Shown piece after piece: positions 21,927-31,727 of a DNA stretch of 64,000 nucleotides. The notes under the pieces were generated by a model that saw only the letters and a program-made list of their open reading frames with translations, was not told the DNA's origin and searched no databases. Numbering within the stretch: position 1 is the first letter of the stretch; each line of letters starts with the position of its first letter. A program made the translations under genes and the position numbers. This stretch comes from Rutidosis leptorrhynchoides (taxonomy: Eukaryota; Streptophyta; Magnoliopsida; Asterales; Asteraceae), in contig NC_092335.1 of the NCBI RefSeq assembly GCF_046630445.1, positions 631,646,001-631,710,000 on the forward strand. The letters run 5' to 3'.

Positions 21927-22032
21927 AAAACCATAATTTTGGGATGGAGGGAATAGTTGTGTATCGCTAGAGTATAAAACTATTTGTACACAAAACATTA
22001 AATTATATATGGATATGCAATAAATGAAATTA

Positions 22033-22035
<3 letters not shown>

Positions 22036-22116
<81 letters not shown>
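22036..22116. repeat. (TA)n microsatellite
   Basis: About 81 bp of TA repeat bordering the MITE at 22117. Confidence 0.97.
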
Positions 22117-22120
<4 letters not shown>

Positions 22121-22531
22121 AAGGATCCATAGAGAACTAAAGTATGTAGAGAACCATAGAACTCATAGATTGAATTTCAATCTATGTGGAAATTAAGCTT
22201 TAAAAAAAAAACAGTCAATCTGCACACTAAAAAAATGTCAATCTGCAAAAAAAAAAACTGAAAAAAGTCAATCTGTAAAAAAAAACTACAAAAAAAGTCA
22301 ATTTGCACGCAGATTGACTCAATCTGCACAGAAAAAAAAGTCAATCTGCAAAAAAAAAAAAACTGTCAAAAAAAGTCAATCTGCACAGGAAAAAAAAACT
22401 GCAAAAAAAGTCAATCTGCACAGAAAAAAAAGGTCATTCTGTAAAAAAAATTTGTCAATCTGCAGGAGATTGACTCAATCTGCACGAGTTCCATGGGTTC
22501 TCTACTACCTTTGGTTCTCCATGGATCCTCA

Positions 22532-22533
<2 letters not shown>
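22117..22533. mobile_element. (TA)n-flanked MITE with inverted ends
   Basis: The left end AGTGAAAGGATCCATAGAGA and the right end, inverted (GGTGAGGATCCATGGAGAAC), match over about 70 bp, including GAGAACC and AGATTGA further in. The middle is an array of about nine short units built on GTCAATCTGCA plus an A run. Both edges lie directly on (TA)n tracts (22036-22116 and 22534-22589). This is the layout of (TA)n-targeting MITEs such as rice Micron. No coding capacity. The arms at 30454 and 54680 share the GGATC...GAGAAC...GAGAAC pattern. Confidence 0.75.
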
Positions 22534-22591
<58 letters not shown>

Positions 22592-22665
22592 TGAGGATCC
22601 ATGGAGAACCAAAGGTAGTAGAGAACCCATGGAACTCGTGCAGATTGAGTCAATCTCCTGCAGAT

Positions 22666-22668
<3 letters not shown>
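22455..22668. repeat. Perfect 214-bp palindrome centred on (AT)28
   Basis: Bases 22455-22533 are the exact reverse complement of 22590-22668 (79 bp each). They are separated by the self-complementary (AT)28 tract 22534-22589. The left arm is the right end of the MITE at 22117. The right arm is a second partial copy in opposite orientation. Such a head-to-head arrangement could extrude a hairpin and is hard to sequence. Confidence 0.92.

Positions 22669-22749
<81 letters not shown>
22669..22749. repeat. (TA)n microsatellite
   Basis: About 81 bp of TA repeat after the palindrome. Confidence 0.97.
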
Positions 22750-22754
<5 letters not shown>

Positions 22755-22880
22755 TATCATGGGGTTTGACTTATCTCGTAAATGCACATATATATATGCA
22801 ACCACTACCGTGTCTCCACTTATTCAACTATTTGTGTATCGTTTTTTTTGGAATTTTTTTTTCAGGCATCAAGATCACAG

Positions 22881-23305
22881 GAAAATATGAACATTTAGAA
22901 AAGACACTTCGTGATGAATGTTATTATTTAGGCGGGAAAACAATCGACAAAAATAACATTCAAGATAATATTGATCGTGAAGAATGTTAACGTTTTTTTC
23001 TTCATGTTTTGTGAAGTAAAATTTAGCCCGATTTAGAGTTTAGGGTTTAGGGTTTAAGGACTAAACCCAAAACACCAAACCCTAAACCCTAAACCCTAAA
23101 CTCTAAACCGTTCGTATTAAAAACTCAATCTAAATCCTAAATCTAAACCCTAAATTTCTAAACCCTAATATCTAAACCCTAATATCTAATACCTCAACAT
23201 ACGCTCGAAAAACACGATAATTTTTATATATTACTTCTTCGAGCGTTTTCCCGCCAAAATAAAAACATTTATCACAAAGTGTCTTTATTAAATGTTCATA
23301 TTTTC
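22881..23305. mobile_element. Inverted-repeat element with telomere-like core
   Basis: The left arm starts GAAAATATGAACATTTAGAA and runs through AGACACTTCGTGAT and GGCGGGAAAAC. The right arm, inverted, reads GAAAATATGAACATTTAATA, AGACACTTTGTGAT and GGCGGGAAAAC, matching over about 65 bp. The centre holds TTTAGGG units (about 23038-23055) facing CCCTAAA units (about 23086-23108). It is a fold-back element of unknown superfamily. No target duplication identified. Confidence 0.65.
23038..23170. repeat. Interstitial telomere-type repeats, inverted
   Basis: Two TTTAGGG units and, 30 bp on, about three CCCTAAA units face each other. Degenerate AAACCCTAA units continue to about 23170. They sit inside the inverted-repeat element, so they are not a chromosome end. 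Confidence 0.8.
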
Positions 23306-23413
23306 ATCTAATATATAATGTTCGTGAACAAAGTTTTTTCAAAAAACGAAAAAAAAAAAAATTGCTTCCGCCCGCTTCCCCCCGATTGGTTACTTCCTCC
23401 TTGATCCTACCAC

Positions 23414-23444
23414 TATATCTATCTATCTATCTATCTATCTATTT
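23414..23444. repeat. (TATC)n microsatellite
   Basis: About seven TATC/CTAT units, just before the presumed Helitron 5' end. Confidence 0.85.
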
Positions 23445-23561
23445 CTATTATCTATTCTATTTTTTTTACATCTTATAAATCATGAAATAGAATCCAATGT
23501 GTCAATCAATTAGTAAATCCTAATCTCATTTGGTGACATGTCCCTCTCCTAATTACCATTA

Positions 23562-25514
23562 GACCATTTTTAACGCGGCGTAATAGGGGTCCCGTCAGAC
23601 GCGCTGGCAGTGGGTGACGCCCCCTGACGCCCCTAGTGGGGCGTTACGGCTGACGCGGGAGGGGCGTCAGTCAACTTTTTCACGGGTGGGCGAAGCAGCG
23701 TCAGGAGTACGTGGCGGCTTCTGATTGGCTGAAAATTTAAGCCGTTGGCTAACGGCTATATCTGAGTTTTTTTCAATTTTTTTTTTTAAAATTCTATATA
23801 TTTTTATCTATATAAACCCATTCATTCTACACTTTTAACACACCATTTCTCTTTATTTTTCTTTCAATTCTATCAATTAAATCATACAATTTTCTCTCAT
23901 CATCAATTATTTTTCTTTAATGACATCGTATTTACTTAGTTACGATTCCGATTCAGAAGACGAGCGTATTATTGCACTAATTCAACATTTAGAAGATGAT
24001 GATGACGAAGTCGAATCCGACCGTGTTCCAAGATCACGAATTTATATTCCAAGAAATCGTGAAGAAGCTGGAGAAAACTTATGGAAGGATTATTTTAGTG
24101 ACACACCCGTGTTTCCGCCATATAAATTTAAAAGGCGTTTTCGTATGCGAATTGAACTATTTCTCCGAATATCGCAAGGTATTTCTAATTTCGATTCTCA
24201 TGATACCCCCGAGCATTTTAGATTTTTAGGGAACGTTTTGATGCTATCGGTCGGCCGACTTTTACAATATTGCAAAAAATGACTTCAGCTCTACGCCAAT
24301 TGGCGTATGGAACTGCCGCCGATATGTTTGATGAATATTTAAAAATGAGTGAGCAAACCTCAATACTTTGTTTAGATAACTTTTGTAAATGTATTATTAC
24401 ATTATACAAAGAACGTTACATGAGATCTCCCAATGCATACGATGTTCAACGTTTATATAGTAAGCATGAAGAGAAACATGGTTTTAAGGGTATGCTCGGG
24501 AGTATTGATTGTATGCATTGGGAGTGGAAGAATTGTCCCGTTGCTTTGAAGGGACAATACACTAGGGGTGACCACAAGAAACCTACCATTATGCTTGAAG
24601 CAGTTGCTTCGTATGACTTGTGGATTTGGCATGCATTTTTTGGAATGGCGGGTTCCAACAATGATATAAATGTTTTGAATCAATCCTATGTTTTTGATAA
24701 ACTTAAAAAGGGAACATCTCCACTAGCACCATTTGAGGTAAACGGTAATCAGTACACAAAAGGCTATTACTTAGCTGACGGTATATATCCTGACTGGGCT
24801 ACTCTAGTCAAAGGTTTTGCGTGTCCGACAGATGATCCAAGGATTAAGTTTACTAGGTTTCAAGCTAGTGCCCGAAAGGATGTAGAGAGGGCATTTGGGG
24901 TTCTTCAAGGTCGATTTCATATTTTAAGGTTAGCAGCACGCACTATGTCGGTAAACAAGATGCGGAGAGTTATGGACTGTTGTATCATATTACATAATAT
25001 GATTTTGGAGGATCAAGAATTTATGTTAAGTGATTGTGAGGAAGAGTTCATTACCGAAGATATGGAGAATCGTCCGGAACGGATACCGAATAGAGGACGG
25101 GATCAAGACGTTATTATCCGAGAAATAAGAGATAGGACGGTGCACGACCAACTAACCGATGATCTAGTTGAGCATATTTGGAACCTTTCGTCCGCATTCC
25201 GCACCATGAATGGTTAAATTTATGTAATGGTTAAATTTTATGTAATGATTAATTTTATGTAATGGTTAATTTTTTATGTAATGGTTAATTTTTATATATT
25301 TTTTAATTATATGTAATATAATTTGTATGCATAATAAAATAAAAAAGAAAAAGAAAAATAAAACTGGTGGGACCTATTTGACACTAGAGGGGGCGTCAGG
25401 GTTATTTTGGTGTCAGAGGGTGACACTGCCACGTCAAAGGCAGATTGCACTTTTTGGCCAAAAAGTGGACAATCTGGCCTGGCCTGTGACGTCACAGCAC
25501 GGTTATATAGGGTC
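23562..25514 (+). mobile_element. PIF/Harbinger DNA transposon, 1953 bp, TSD TTA
   Basis: The ends are GACCATTTTTAACG and, inverted, GACCCTATATAACCG, imperfect 15-bp terminal inverted repeats. TTA follows on both sides (23559-23561 and 25515-25517), the 3-bp target duplication of the PIF/Harbinger superfamily. The subterminal regions are rich in GACGC and CGTCA motifs. One gene, a transposase, lies inside. The separate Myb-like ORF that many PIF elements carry is absent. The short length and mostly open transposase suggest a fairly recent copy. Confidence 0.88.
23920..25217 (+). pseudogene. PIF/Harbinger transposase (DDE_Tnp_4), one frameshift
   Basis: The first frame (23920-24282) starts with an acidic SYDSDSEDE region and continues with ENLWKDYFSDTPVFPPYKFK and FLRISQGI, the usual N-terminal part. 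The second frame (24270-25217, 315 residues) carries the DDE nuclease: first Asp in GSIDCMHWEW, second in YYLADGIYPDW, Glu in RKDVERAFGVLQGRF. It ends after a tail with LVEHIWN. Between about 24195 and 24240 the frame changes: the expected ERFDAIGRPTFTILQ is encoded in the second frame upstream of its first ATG. So one small indel breaks an otherwise full-length gene of about 430 residues. The nuclease residues are intact. Plant relatives include the domesticated ALP1 and animal HARBI1, but the TIRs show this one is a transposon gene. Confidence 0.88.
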
Positions 25515-25517
25515 TTA

Positions 25518-26811
25518 ACACCTAATCCTGCCACGCTGTAAAAAAAAAAAAAAACAAAAAAAAAAAACCAAACCGATCGTTCATCTATCCTCCGTCGTCG
25601 TCTCTTCAACCCTTCCAATACAAACCCTAAATCCCTGCGTCGTCTCCACAACCCATCCAATACAAACCCTAAATCTCAAGCTAAAATTAAATCGATTCAT
25701 TCGAAAAAACTAATAAAGTTAGGGTTTTCTTGCTGTGTTCGTCCCTTAATTTCAATCACTATAATCTTCACCAACTTTTCCGTTTGTTTAATCTACATCT
25801 TGGCGATGCACTGACTGTGAAAACAAAGGCCTTAGGGTTTTGCTCTTTGTTCGATTGACATCTTCCTGACAAAATGGCCATCAAAATTGGGGCTTTTGAG
25901 TCGATGGTGGTTCCGAGGGTGTTCGGTTGATATAGTGACGAAGATGCCAGCGTCAAATCAAATCAAAGATTTAAGGGTTTTTCTTATGGTACTTTCTTCG
26001 ATGGAAACATGTAATAGCATTACAGTTGATTGATTTCATCGCTTGATTTTATCGTTTTCCTATTACAGTAGAAATTATGGTTTATATTGCTTCAGCTCGA
26101 TGGAAATATTTAAGGGTTTTAATTGATTTAATCAATTGACATCTTCGATTGATTTTATGTTTAGTTTACGGTATTTTATCTTCGATTGACATACCTTTTT
26201 TCATTGTTAGTTATCTTTTGTTTATTATGTGATTAAGTAGGTGAGGAAGATTGTTCGTATTGACATTTGTATGTCCTGATTATCCAACAGGTATGGGTGA
26301 TTTTTACAAAGAATACTGACTGCTCCACCACATCACTCCACTTATATGTTATCGAACACCTATCAAATAGATTGGATTTAACCACTATTGCTAAATATGT
26401 ATTGTAACTATTGATTGTAAACGTAACACACCGAATCAACCTTCTGAAGCAGTAGGCAAAAGTTTTGCCCCAGCAGCCACTTCTTAATATGTGTTAAATC
26501 GGTAATGACCAAAATCTTATATGTATGCCCAAATTAACGTCTGATAAGTTTTAAATCCCAGTCATGATAAGTATTAACATCGGGCTCCGGATTGCAGGTT
26601 CTCAGCTGATGGATTGCATAATATATTTTAACATAACATATTATGATTCTGCATAATATATTGAACACATACCTGTTTTTTGTTTCTTAGTTGCGGTCGA
26701 AAATTGTGTGTTTTTTTTTATGTTAAAAAGCTTAAAAATCGAAATGCCATAATCTTGGATGTGAAACAAGAGATGGAAAGTGAACACAAGAACTGTGATC
26801 GTTTTTTGTAG
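25518..26811. other. Leader-like captured sequence, no open gene
   Basis: CT-rich sequence with repeated AATACAAACCCTAAATC units (about 25619 and 25658) looks like the 5' UTR of a plant housekeeping gene. An ATG at 25874 opens only about 18 codons. No coding exon can be traced from it to the fragment at 26812. Confidence 0.4.
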
Positions 26812-26871
26812 GTGACAAAAGACGACACACCAGTCATTTTTCACGACGATTTCATCCTCTACGAAGAAAAC
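26812..26871 (+). pseudogene. Exon fragment of a glycerophosphodiester phosphodiesterase-like gene
   Basis: A 60-bp phase-0 exon with good splice sites (TTTTTGTAG before, GTAAGT after) encodes VTKDDTPVIFHDDFILYEEN. This matches the catalytic HD segment of plant GDPD1-3-type enzymes (usual form QVTKDGCPVIFHD), which hydrolyse glycerophosphodiesters. No neighbouring exons of the gene are visible within several kb, so this is a captured or stranded exon, not a gene. Within the presumed Helitron it lies in the sense direction. Confidence 0.7.
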
Positions 26872-29285
26872 GTAAGTTGCTTATTACCTTTATTATACTT
26901 TTTTTATATGCCTGTGGTCGTCTTTGTATCATTCTTATTTTGTAATACCCACTTTTTCACATATGGTGATTTGATAAGCGTTATGACTTGATACCAATTT
27001 ATGCATAAAATGTTAATTGTTGCTGTTTTTGTATATGATTAAGCTTCACATTTATAAAGATATTGGTGTCCCGTTGAAACATTGTTGAAAACGGCATAGG
27101 TTTAGCTAGAATTTTGGTGAGTTTAGGATTCTTTGTGTGTGCCGATTTTTTGCTCTTTTAATATGACTTGGTGGTTTGTTCACTACTCCGTATTTCTTTG
27201 TTTGTAGTCTATGTTGAGTAGCATTCTAATTTATTGTTGAATGCTTATTCAGGTCTGCCAATATGTGTTTATCGTATTTGAGGCATCCTAATTTGAGGTA
27301 AAGAGCAACATATTATAATATCCCTTTAGCATGTCGTAATTAAAAGTAATATTGTACAGCAACGACACGGTACTTTTGTGAATAAGTCATAATTTACCCC
27401 ACATTTACTTAAGTTATAATTTACCTGTTATGTTTCGTGTCAACTAGGTTATGTGCTGATTTCGGACTTGGCTGCCAGTCCAGCGACTTTGGCTACCGTC
27501 CTTCCGCATGCTACCATCTATGTTTGTAGTCGATCAAAGCGAAAAATGATGCTCTTGACAGCTCTCAATGAAGATCAACGAGGTTCATAAAAGAAGGTTT
27601 GAAAAAGCAGGGTGTCTGATGATGGATATTTGGGGTCTGGGTTGAGCGATGAGAGTAAATCGGTCCGTATCTTGGCAAGGCAACTTTAAAGTTGCAACCA
27701 TGGCGGCCAGTACTTTCTTGCTAAATTTTATACACATTTCCGAGTCCCTTTTTCTGTCGCTAAATATAGAATATTACTCCTTATATCAAATCTCAGTTGC
27801 CCCTATTTTACTCTTTACTTTGTGCTTGCGGCTATGACGATTAACATTTGGGAACTAAGTCAATGAAGGAGGAAACATGAGGTCGTATCTTGGCATGGCA
27901 ACTTGGAAGTTGCAACCAGTGCGAATCATGTATTTTTCCCTGATTTTATACATATATCTGAGCCTAATTTTTGTTTTTCTAATTTCTTATTAAGTTCATG
28001 TTTCTACAATGAGTGACGAACTGCTACTTAATGAATTAATGGATGTAATGAATTATAGTATAAAGATTTAAAGTTTTCCTTTTATATTAGTCTTATACTC
28101 TTATGTGATTATAAATTTAGTCGTCAATGTCGATATGTTTGTTATTGACTTGGTTGCAGATTAATTTATAATTGGTGATCTTAAAGGGGCATTTAAAATG
28201 TTAAATATTTAATCGTATAAGGTATGTTTGTTCAAACTTGATAATTTAATTGTCACTTTTGTTATATCTTACATGATGTGTTGACTTTAGGGAAGAATAC
28301 ACAGACTTGCTCTGTTTACATAGTTACAATCAATATTAAAGGTTGCAACATGGGTGGGTCGCTTGGGTGAGGTGCTTAGGTAACAAATTTAAACAGGGAT
28401 GGTCTAAACATGTCTTAATTTGATAGAGGTTTAAACGTGATGGATTTGTTGAGATAGTTAATGAGTGACAAATCACAAAACAATATGTTTTAACTAACGA
28501 CTTATGGTGTGTCATTGAAATATTAATGTCTATCCAAATCCAAATCAACATTAAAATTGGGCTTGTGTTGTACCCATTGTTGCAACCGCGTAAGTTGTAA
28601 GATTGGTCAAAAGAAATTTTTTTGACTAATTGCTAACACTTTACTTTTGTAAATTGTTAATATATAAAGTGGTGAATTATTCTCCTAAATTTTTTTACAG
28701 TATGAAAATTGTATGTTTCTGACTTATTTATGAATGAATGAATTGCAGGTGAATTATTCTTATTAGTTGTTATGTTTATTTATTTATCGATTTACTCTTA
28801 TTGGTTCCATTTTTAACGAGGTTAACGATATTGTTTTATGTTCATCAGTTCTGCTATAACTTTAATTTCTGGTTCTCACCAATTTCATGATGAATATCAC
28901 GATTAAAGTACATAGGAAGTAGAAGTTCTTTCATCTTCTTCAGCTATATTATGTGTTTTTACAAGAAATTTGAATCTGTATTGTTTGATATGTTTGAAAG
29001 AATCATCCTAATTGATGGAGAGATTTAGTGCTGGTTGAAAGATAATGATACGAGCTTAAGTGGTAAAACGGTTTTGATGTTTAATGGTAAAATTATTCAT
29101 ACTGTTTTGTGCACTTTAGTTATGTGTTTTGAATACCATGAATTCTGTTGCAAAAATTTACAGTTAATTATTTGTTGTTGAAATTTAAAAGTATGTATGT
29201 AAATTGTTTATGCCAATTCAATACTATTGTATTTGTTTAAGTCTGTTTTTAAACTGTTTTAAGTGGAAAATTAAATCGTTCGTAG
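26872..29285. other. Helitron interior, nothing coding recognised
   Basis: AT-rich sequence. About 80 bp around 27668-27745 (CGTATCTTGGCAAGGCAAC ...) recurs in diverged form at 27880-27958 (CGTATCTTGGCATGGCAAC ...), an old duplication. No open exon identified. Confidence 0.45.
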
Positions 29286-29461
29286 GTGATGAGCAACATA
29301 ATGGTCATTGGAAGAAGTTGGAGAACGCATAAGAGAGGCTTCATTTGTTCAACGCAGACTTGATGGATTAGGAAGACCTTGGTGTTGCTTTTGATGGTTG
29401 CATTGGGGTTCTTCATATTGCCTACCCTGTTCCTGATAGTAGACTTATACCTAATATACAG
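29286..29461 (+). pseudogene. Exon fragment of a cinnamoyl-CoA reductase/DFR-like gene
   Basis: Between a 3' splice site (TTCGTAG) and a 5' splice site (CAGGTAACC) one frame reads DEQHNGHWKKLENA, stop, ERLHLFNADLMD, stop, EDLGVAFDGCIGVLHIAYPV. This is the NAD(P)-binding region of the plant CCR/dihydroflavonol reductase family (usual form LFKADLLD..., FDGCHGVFHTASPV). Two in-frame stops show it is dead. A following segment near 29715-29770 may be a further exon piece, but I could not match it. Inside the presumed Helitron, sense orientation. Confidence 0.72.
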
Positions 29462-29779
29462 GTAACCCCTTTCGTTTATGCTCCATGTATTGTCTAATGT
29501 ACTGATTTGGCTTATATATATGTTCTTAATTTGGTCACGTGTTTAATTTGGATAAAAAGGAAACGGGTCAGATAAGAGTTTGGTCAAATGGGTTGGACAA
29601 GTCAAACGAGTCAAAAGTTTCCAAAATGTATTGTTAATTCATTTTCAATCATGTTAACGATATTAGTGTGCTGCTGTAAACTTGAAACATGTTTGAAAAT
29701 TTTGTATCATGCAGGTACTTGATTGGCAGTTGGTTAGACAAAGCTTGCAAAGAGTGTTTTGGCAGTCATAGTAAGTAGG

Positions 29780-30360
29780 TTTTTCAAATGGGGAACTTTG
29801 TGTTTGGTTATTGGTACAATTAAATAAGAATAAATGCTGTTTCTACAAATTATATTTACAGATTCATTCTAAAGACTGATTTGTGACATGTTTCACGTAT
29901 TAGATTATTTTAGGTAATGCTCATTCATATTTGAATTTATGTTAATTCTACGTTTGCATGTGCTGTTTGTCAAGTTCCATCTCTACAAGGTTGAAACTTT
30001 TGTCTAACATCACAATTTACTTATATTTTTAACCTTAGCATTTCACATTTTAATTAATGGTAAAGTGCAACTTTTATCCAGAGAATATAATTTCCGTCTC
30101 TATAATATTTCGTATCCAACCCTTTATTTTCCTCTTTATTTTTATTCATCACTTTATATTTAGACAAAACAATAAAGATGGTCACTCGCTTCGTTGCTAC
30201 GTTAAATGATGTTTTACAAAAAATACAAAGTTTTACTAATGTGTATTGTTTACAAAAAAACATATTTTACTAGTTCAACCACAATAGTACTTTTTGACAC
30301 TTTTCCTATAATATCGTTACTTCACGTGTAAGTTTAGACACCAATAATGTTTGCGGATGA
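29780..30360. other. Helitron 3' region, non-coding
   Basis: AT-rich sequence leading to the terminal hairpin. No gene seen. Confidence 0.5.
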
Positions 30361-30392
30361 GTTCTCGTGCAATGCACGGACTCATAAATCTA

Positions 30393-30393
<1 letters not shown>

Positions 30394-30453
<60 letters not shown>
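30394..30453. repeat. (TA)n microsatellite
   Basis: About 60 bp of TA repeat between the Helitron 3' end and the inverted-repeat arm at 30454. Confidence 0.97.
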
Positions 30454-30456
<3 letters not shown>

Positions 30457-30689
30457 GAGGGATCAAATGAGAACTTTTTTTGTGCGAGAACCCTGAGTAC
30501 TCAAAAATACACTGAAATTCGAGCAAAAATGGGAAATTCGAGCAAAAAACTCCATATTCGAGCAACAAATGGGACACAAACCAAAAAACATGATAGTCGA
30601 GCAAAAATGGAGAAAGTCGAACAAAAAAAAAAAAAAACAAGGACGAACAAAAATTTGATATTCGAACAAAAATGTGTTCTACATTTTTG
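30454..30689. mobile_element. Left arm of a (TA)n-associated inverted-repeat element enclosing mtDNA
   Basis: It starts GTAGAGGGATCAAATGAGAA on the (TA)n tract and continues with GTGCGAGAACCCTGAGTACT. It then consists of about eight short units built on TTCGAGCAAAAA. The inverse of the same layout stands at 54470-54680 (ATTCAGTGAGAACTTTTTTA, GTGTGAGAACTC, CGAGCAAAAA units). The last 47 bp of this arm (CGAACAAAAATTTGATATTC ... ACATTTTTG) recur in direct orientation, with one extra T, at 54470-54516. Between the arms lies mitochondrial-type DNA plus the nested retrotransposons. Confidence 0.7.
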
Positions 30690-31379
30690 AAATTCGAACG
30701 CAAAAATGTAGAACACATAGGTCTGCTAGCAATATGCTAAGAACCGTTCTTCCTCTCCCTCAAATCCATTCACAGAGCTCTTATTCCAAGTTTGATCTGT
30801 CGGGGGAAATGGCAATGACTTTCTAGTTTTTAGGGGTAGGCTACTACTGGTTCTGCGGTGGCTAATACTGTAACAACAAAGGAAAGAAGCAAGTCAGTCT
30901 GGAAGCGAACCCTGTTCTTGCAGTTAGGGTGCATCGATGCCCTTTTTCTAAACAGATGGAAAGATTAAACGAAAGCGGTTGCTAATGCTTGACAACGGGC
31001 GACCGCCCGTAGGGGGTTTACTGCACAAGGCCCCTGCAGAGGAAAATCCGAAGGTGTGGAAAGAGCAGCTGTGAGAAGCGGAAAAACCATCAAAAAACGA
31101 CGATTGTTCGTGGAGGTTTCCACAGAAAGACCCCTTGGTTCTGGCAAACGGATCACAATTACAGGTACCTGGGAGCATACCGATGGAATGAACGAAATAC
31201 GAACTGGTGGACTATAGACCGACTTTCACGTTCACTCTACAGCCCCTAAAGTGGTAAAGAAGGCTCCTTGGGGTCTCTCTTTCTATCTGACAGGACAAAC
31301 AAATAGGAAGGGGTGGTTCTTTCATTGCAAGAAGTCTAACTAGAAAAGGATCTCCCTATTACTTTGAGAAGAGAATTGT

Positions 31380-31447
31380 TGGTGCTGCATGACTGTAGTC
31401 AGCTCGTGTCGTGAGATGTTTGGTCAAGTCCTATAACGAGCGAAACT
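31380..31447 (+). pseudogene. rrn18: Fragment of mitochondrial small-subunit rRNA (rrn18)
   Basis: GGTGCTGCATGACTGTAGTC, AGCTCGTGTCGTGAGATGTT and CCTATAACGAGCGAAAC are the conserved block of bacterial-type 16S rRNA around E. coli position 1050-1110. Only this block is present. Plant mitochondria often carry such rrn18 pieces as short repeats near other genes, so the fragment may already have existed in the source mitochondrial genome. Confidence 0.82.
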
Positions 31448-31681
31448 CTCGGGGGTTGCTCCGAGAAATCCTTTCTTTCTCGTCCACTCAGGGGGGTGCG
31501 GACACACATGCGACCTAGCCAAACCCGCCACCTCATGTGCCAAAGTAAAACGGTTGTTCTTCCTTCCCCGCTCCCTCTTTTTTGACATATGCGGCGGCGG
31601 GCAAGGCTGGCTAATCGTACGCAGCAGGCTCAAAGACCCCTGGTTCTGGAAGCCACACAGTCAAAGAATGAAACAGATCAA

Positions 31682-31727
31682 ATGATTGTTCTAGAATGGT
31701 TATTTCTCACAATTGCTCCTTGTGATT
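31682..31727 (+). pseudogene. cox2: Start of mitochondrial cox2, split by a retrotransposon
   Basis: Codons from ATG 31682 read MIVLEWLFLTIAPCD, the standard plant mitochondrial COX2 start (cytochrome c oxidase subunit II, inner-membrane complex IV). The sequence stops at the TGATT target site of the family A gypsy element and resumes at 53370. Being in a nuclear-type repeat nest, it is a non-functional NUMT copy. Confidence 0.9.

Larger units (their letters stand above)
23451..30393 (+). mobile_element. Probable Helitron carrying gene fragments
   Basis: The 3' end is convincing. At 30367-30377 CGTGCAATGCACG forms the short hairpin typical of plant Helitrons, with flanking GAGT/ACTC, and CTAG follows at 30390-30393. 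The next base is the T of a (TA)n tract, as expected for insertion between A and T. The 5' end is less certain. A candidate TC start preceded by A lies at 23451 (TCTATTCTATTTTTTTTAC), followed by AT-rich sequence with GACATGTCCC as in other plant Helitrons; 23418 is another candidate. The interior includes a Harbinger insertion (23562-25514), a leader-like stretch (25560-25760), and exon fragments of GDPD-like and CCR-like genes. No Rep/helicase gene is visible, so it is non-autonomous. Confidence 0.65.
30719..31727. other. Mitochondrial-type DNA (NUMT), left part
   Basis: The base composition changes sharply to about 50 percent GC. The segment ends with the start codons of mitochondrial cox2 and contains an rrn18 fragment (31380-31447), so it derives from plant mitochondrial DNA upstream of cox2. 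The rest is mitochondrial-style spacer with no gene I recognise. It is flanked on the left by the inverted-repeat arm and interrupted on the right by the family A retrotransposon. Confidence 0.75.

Noticed and set aside
23038-23170. Telomere end
   Set aside because: Only a few units, in facing orientations, inside a fold-back element with long sequence on both sides.
27440-27640. A short ADFGLG-like stretch suggesting a kinase exon
   Set aside because: No other kinase motif in frame nearby and no splice-supported exon; chance match.
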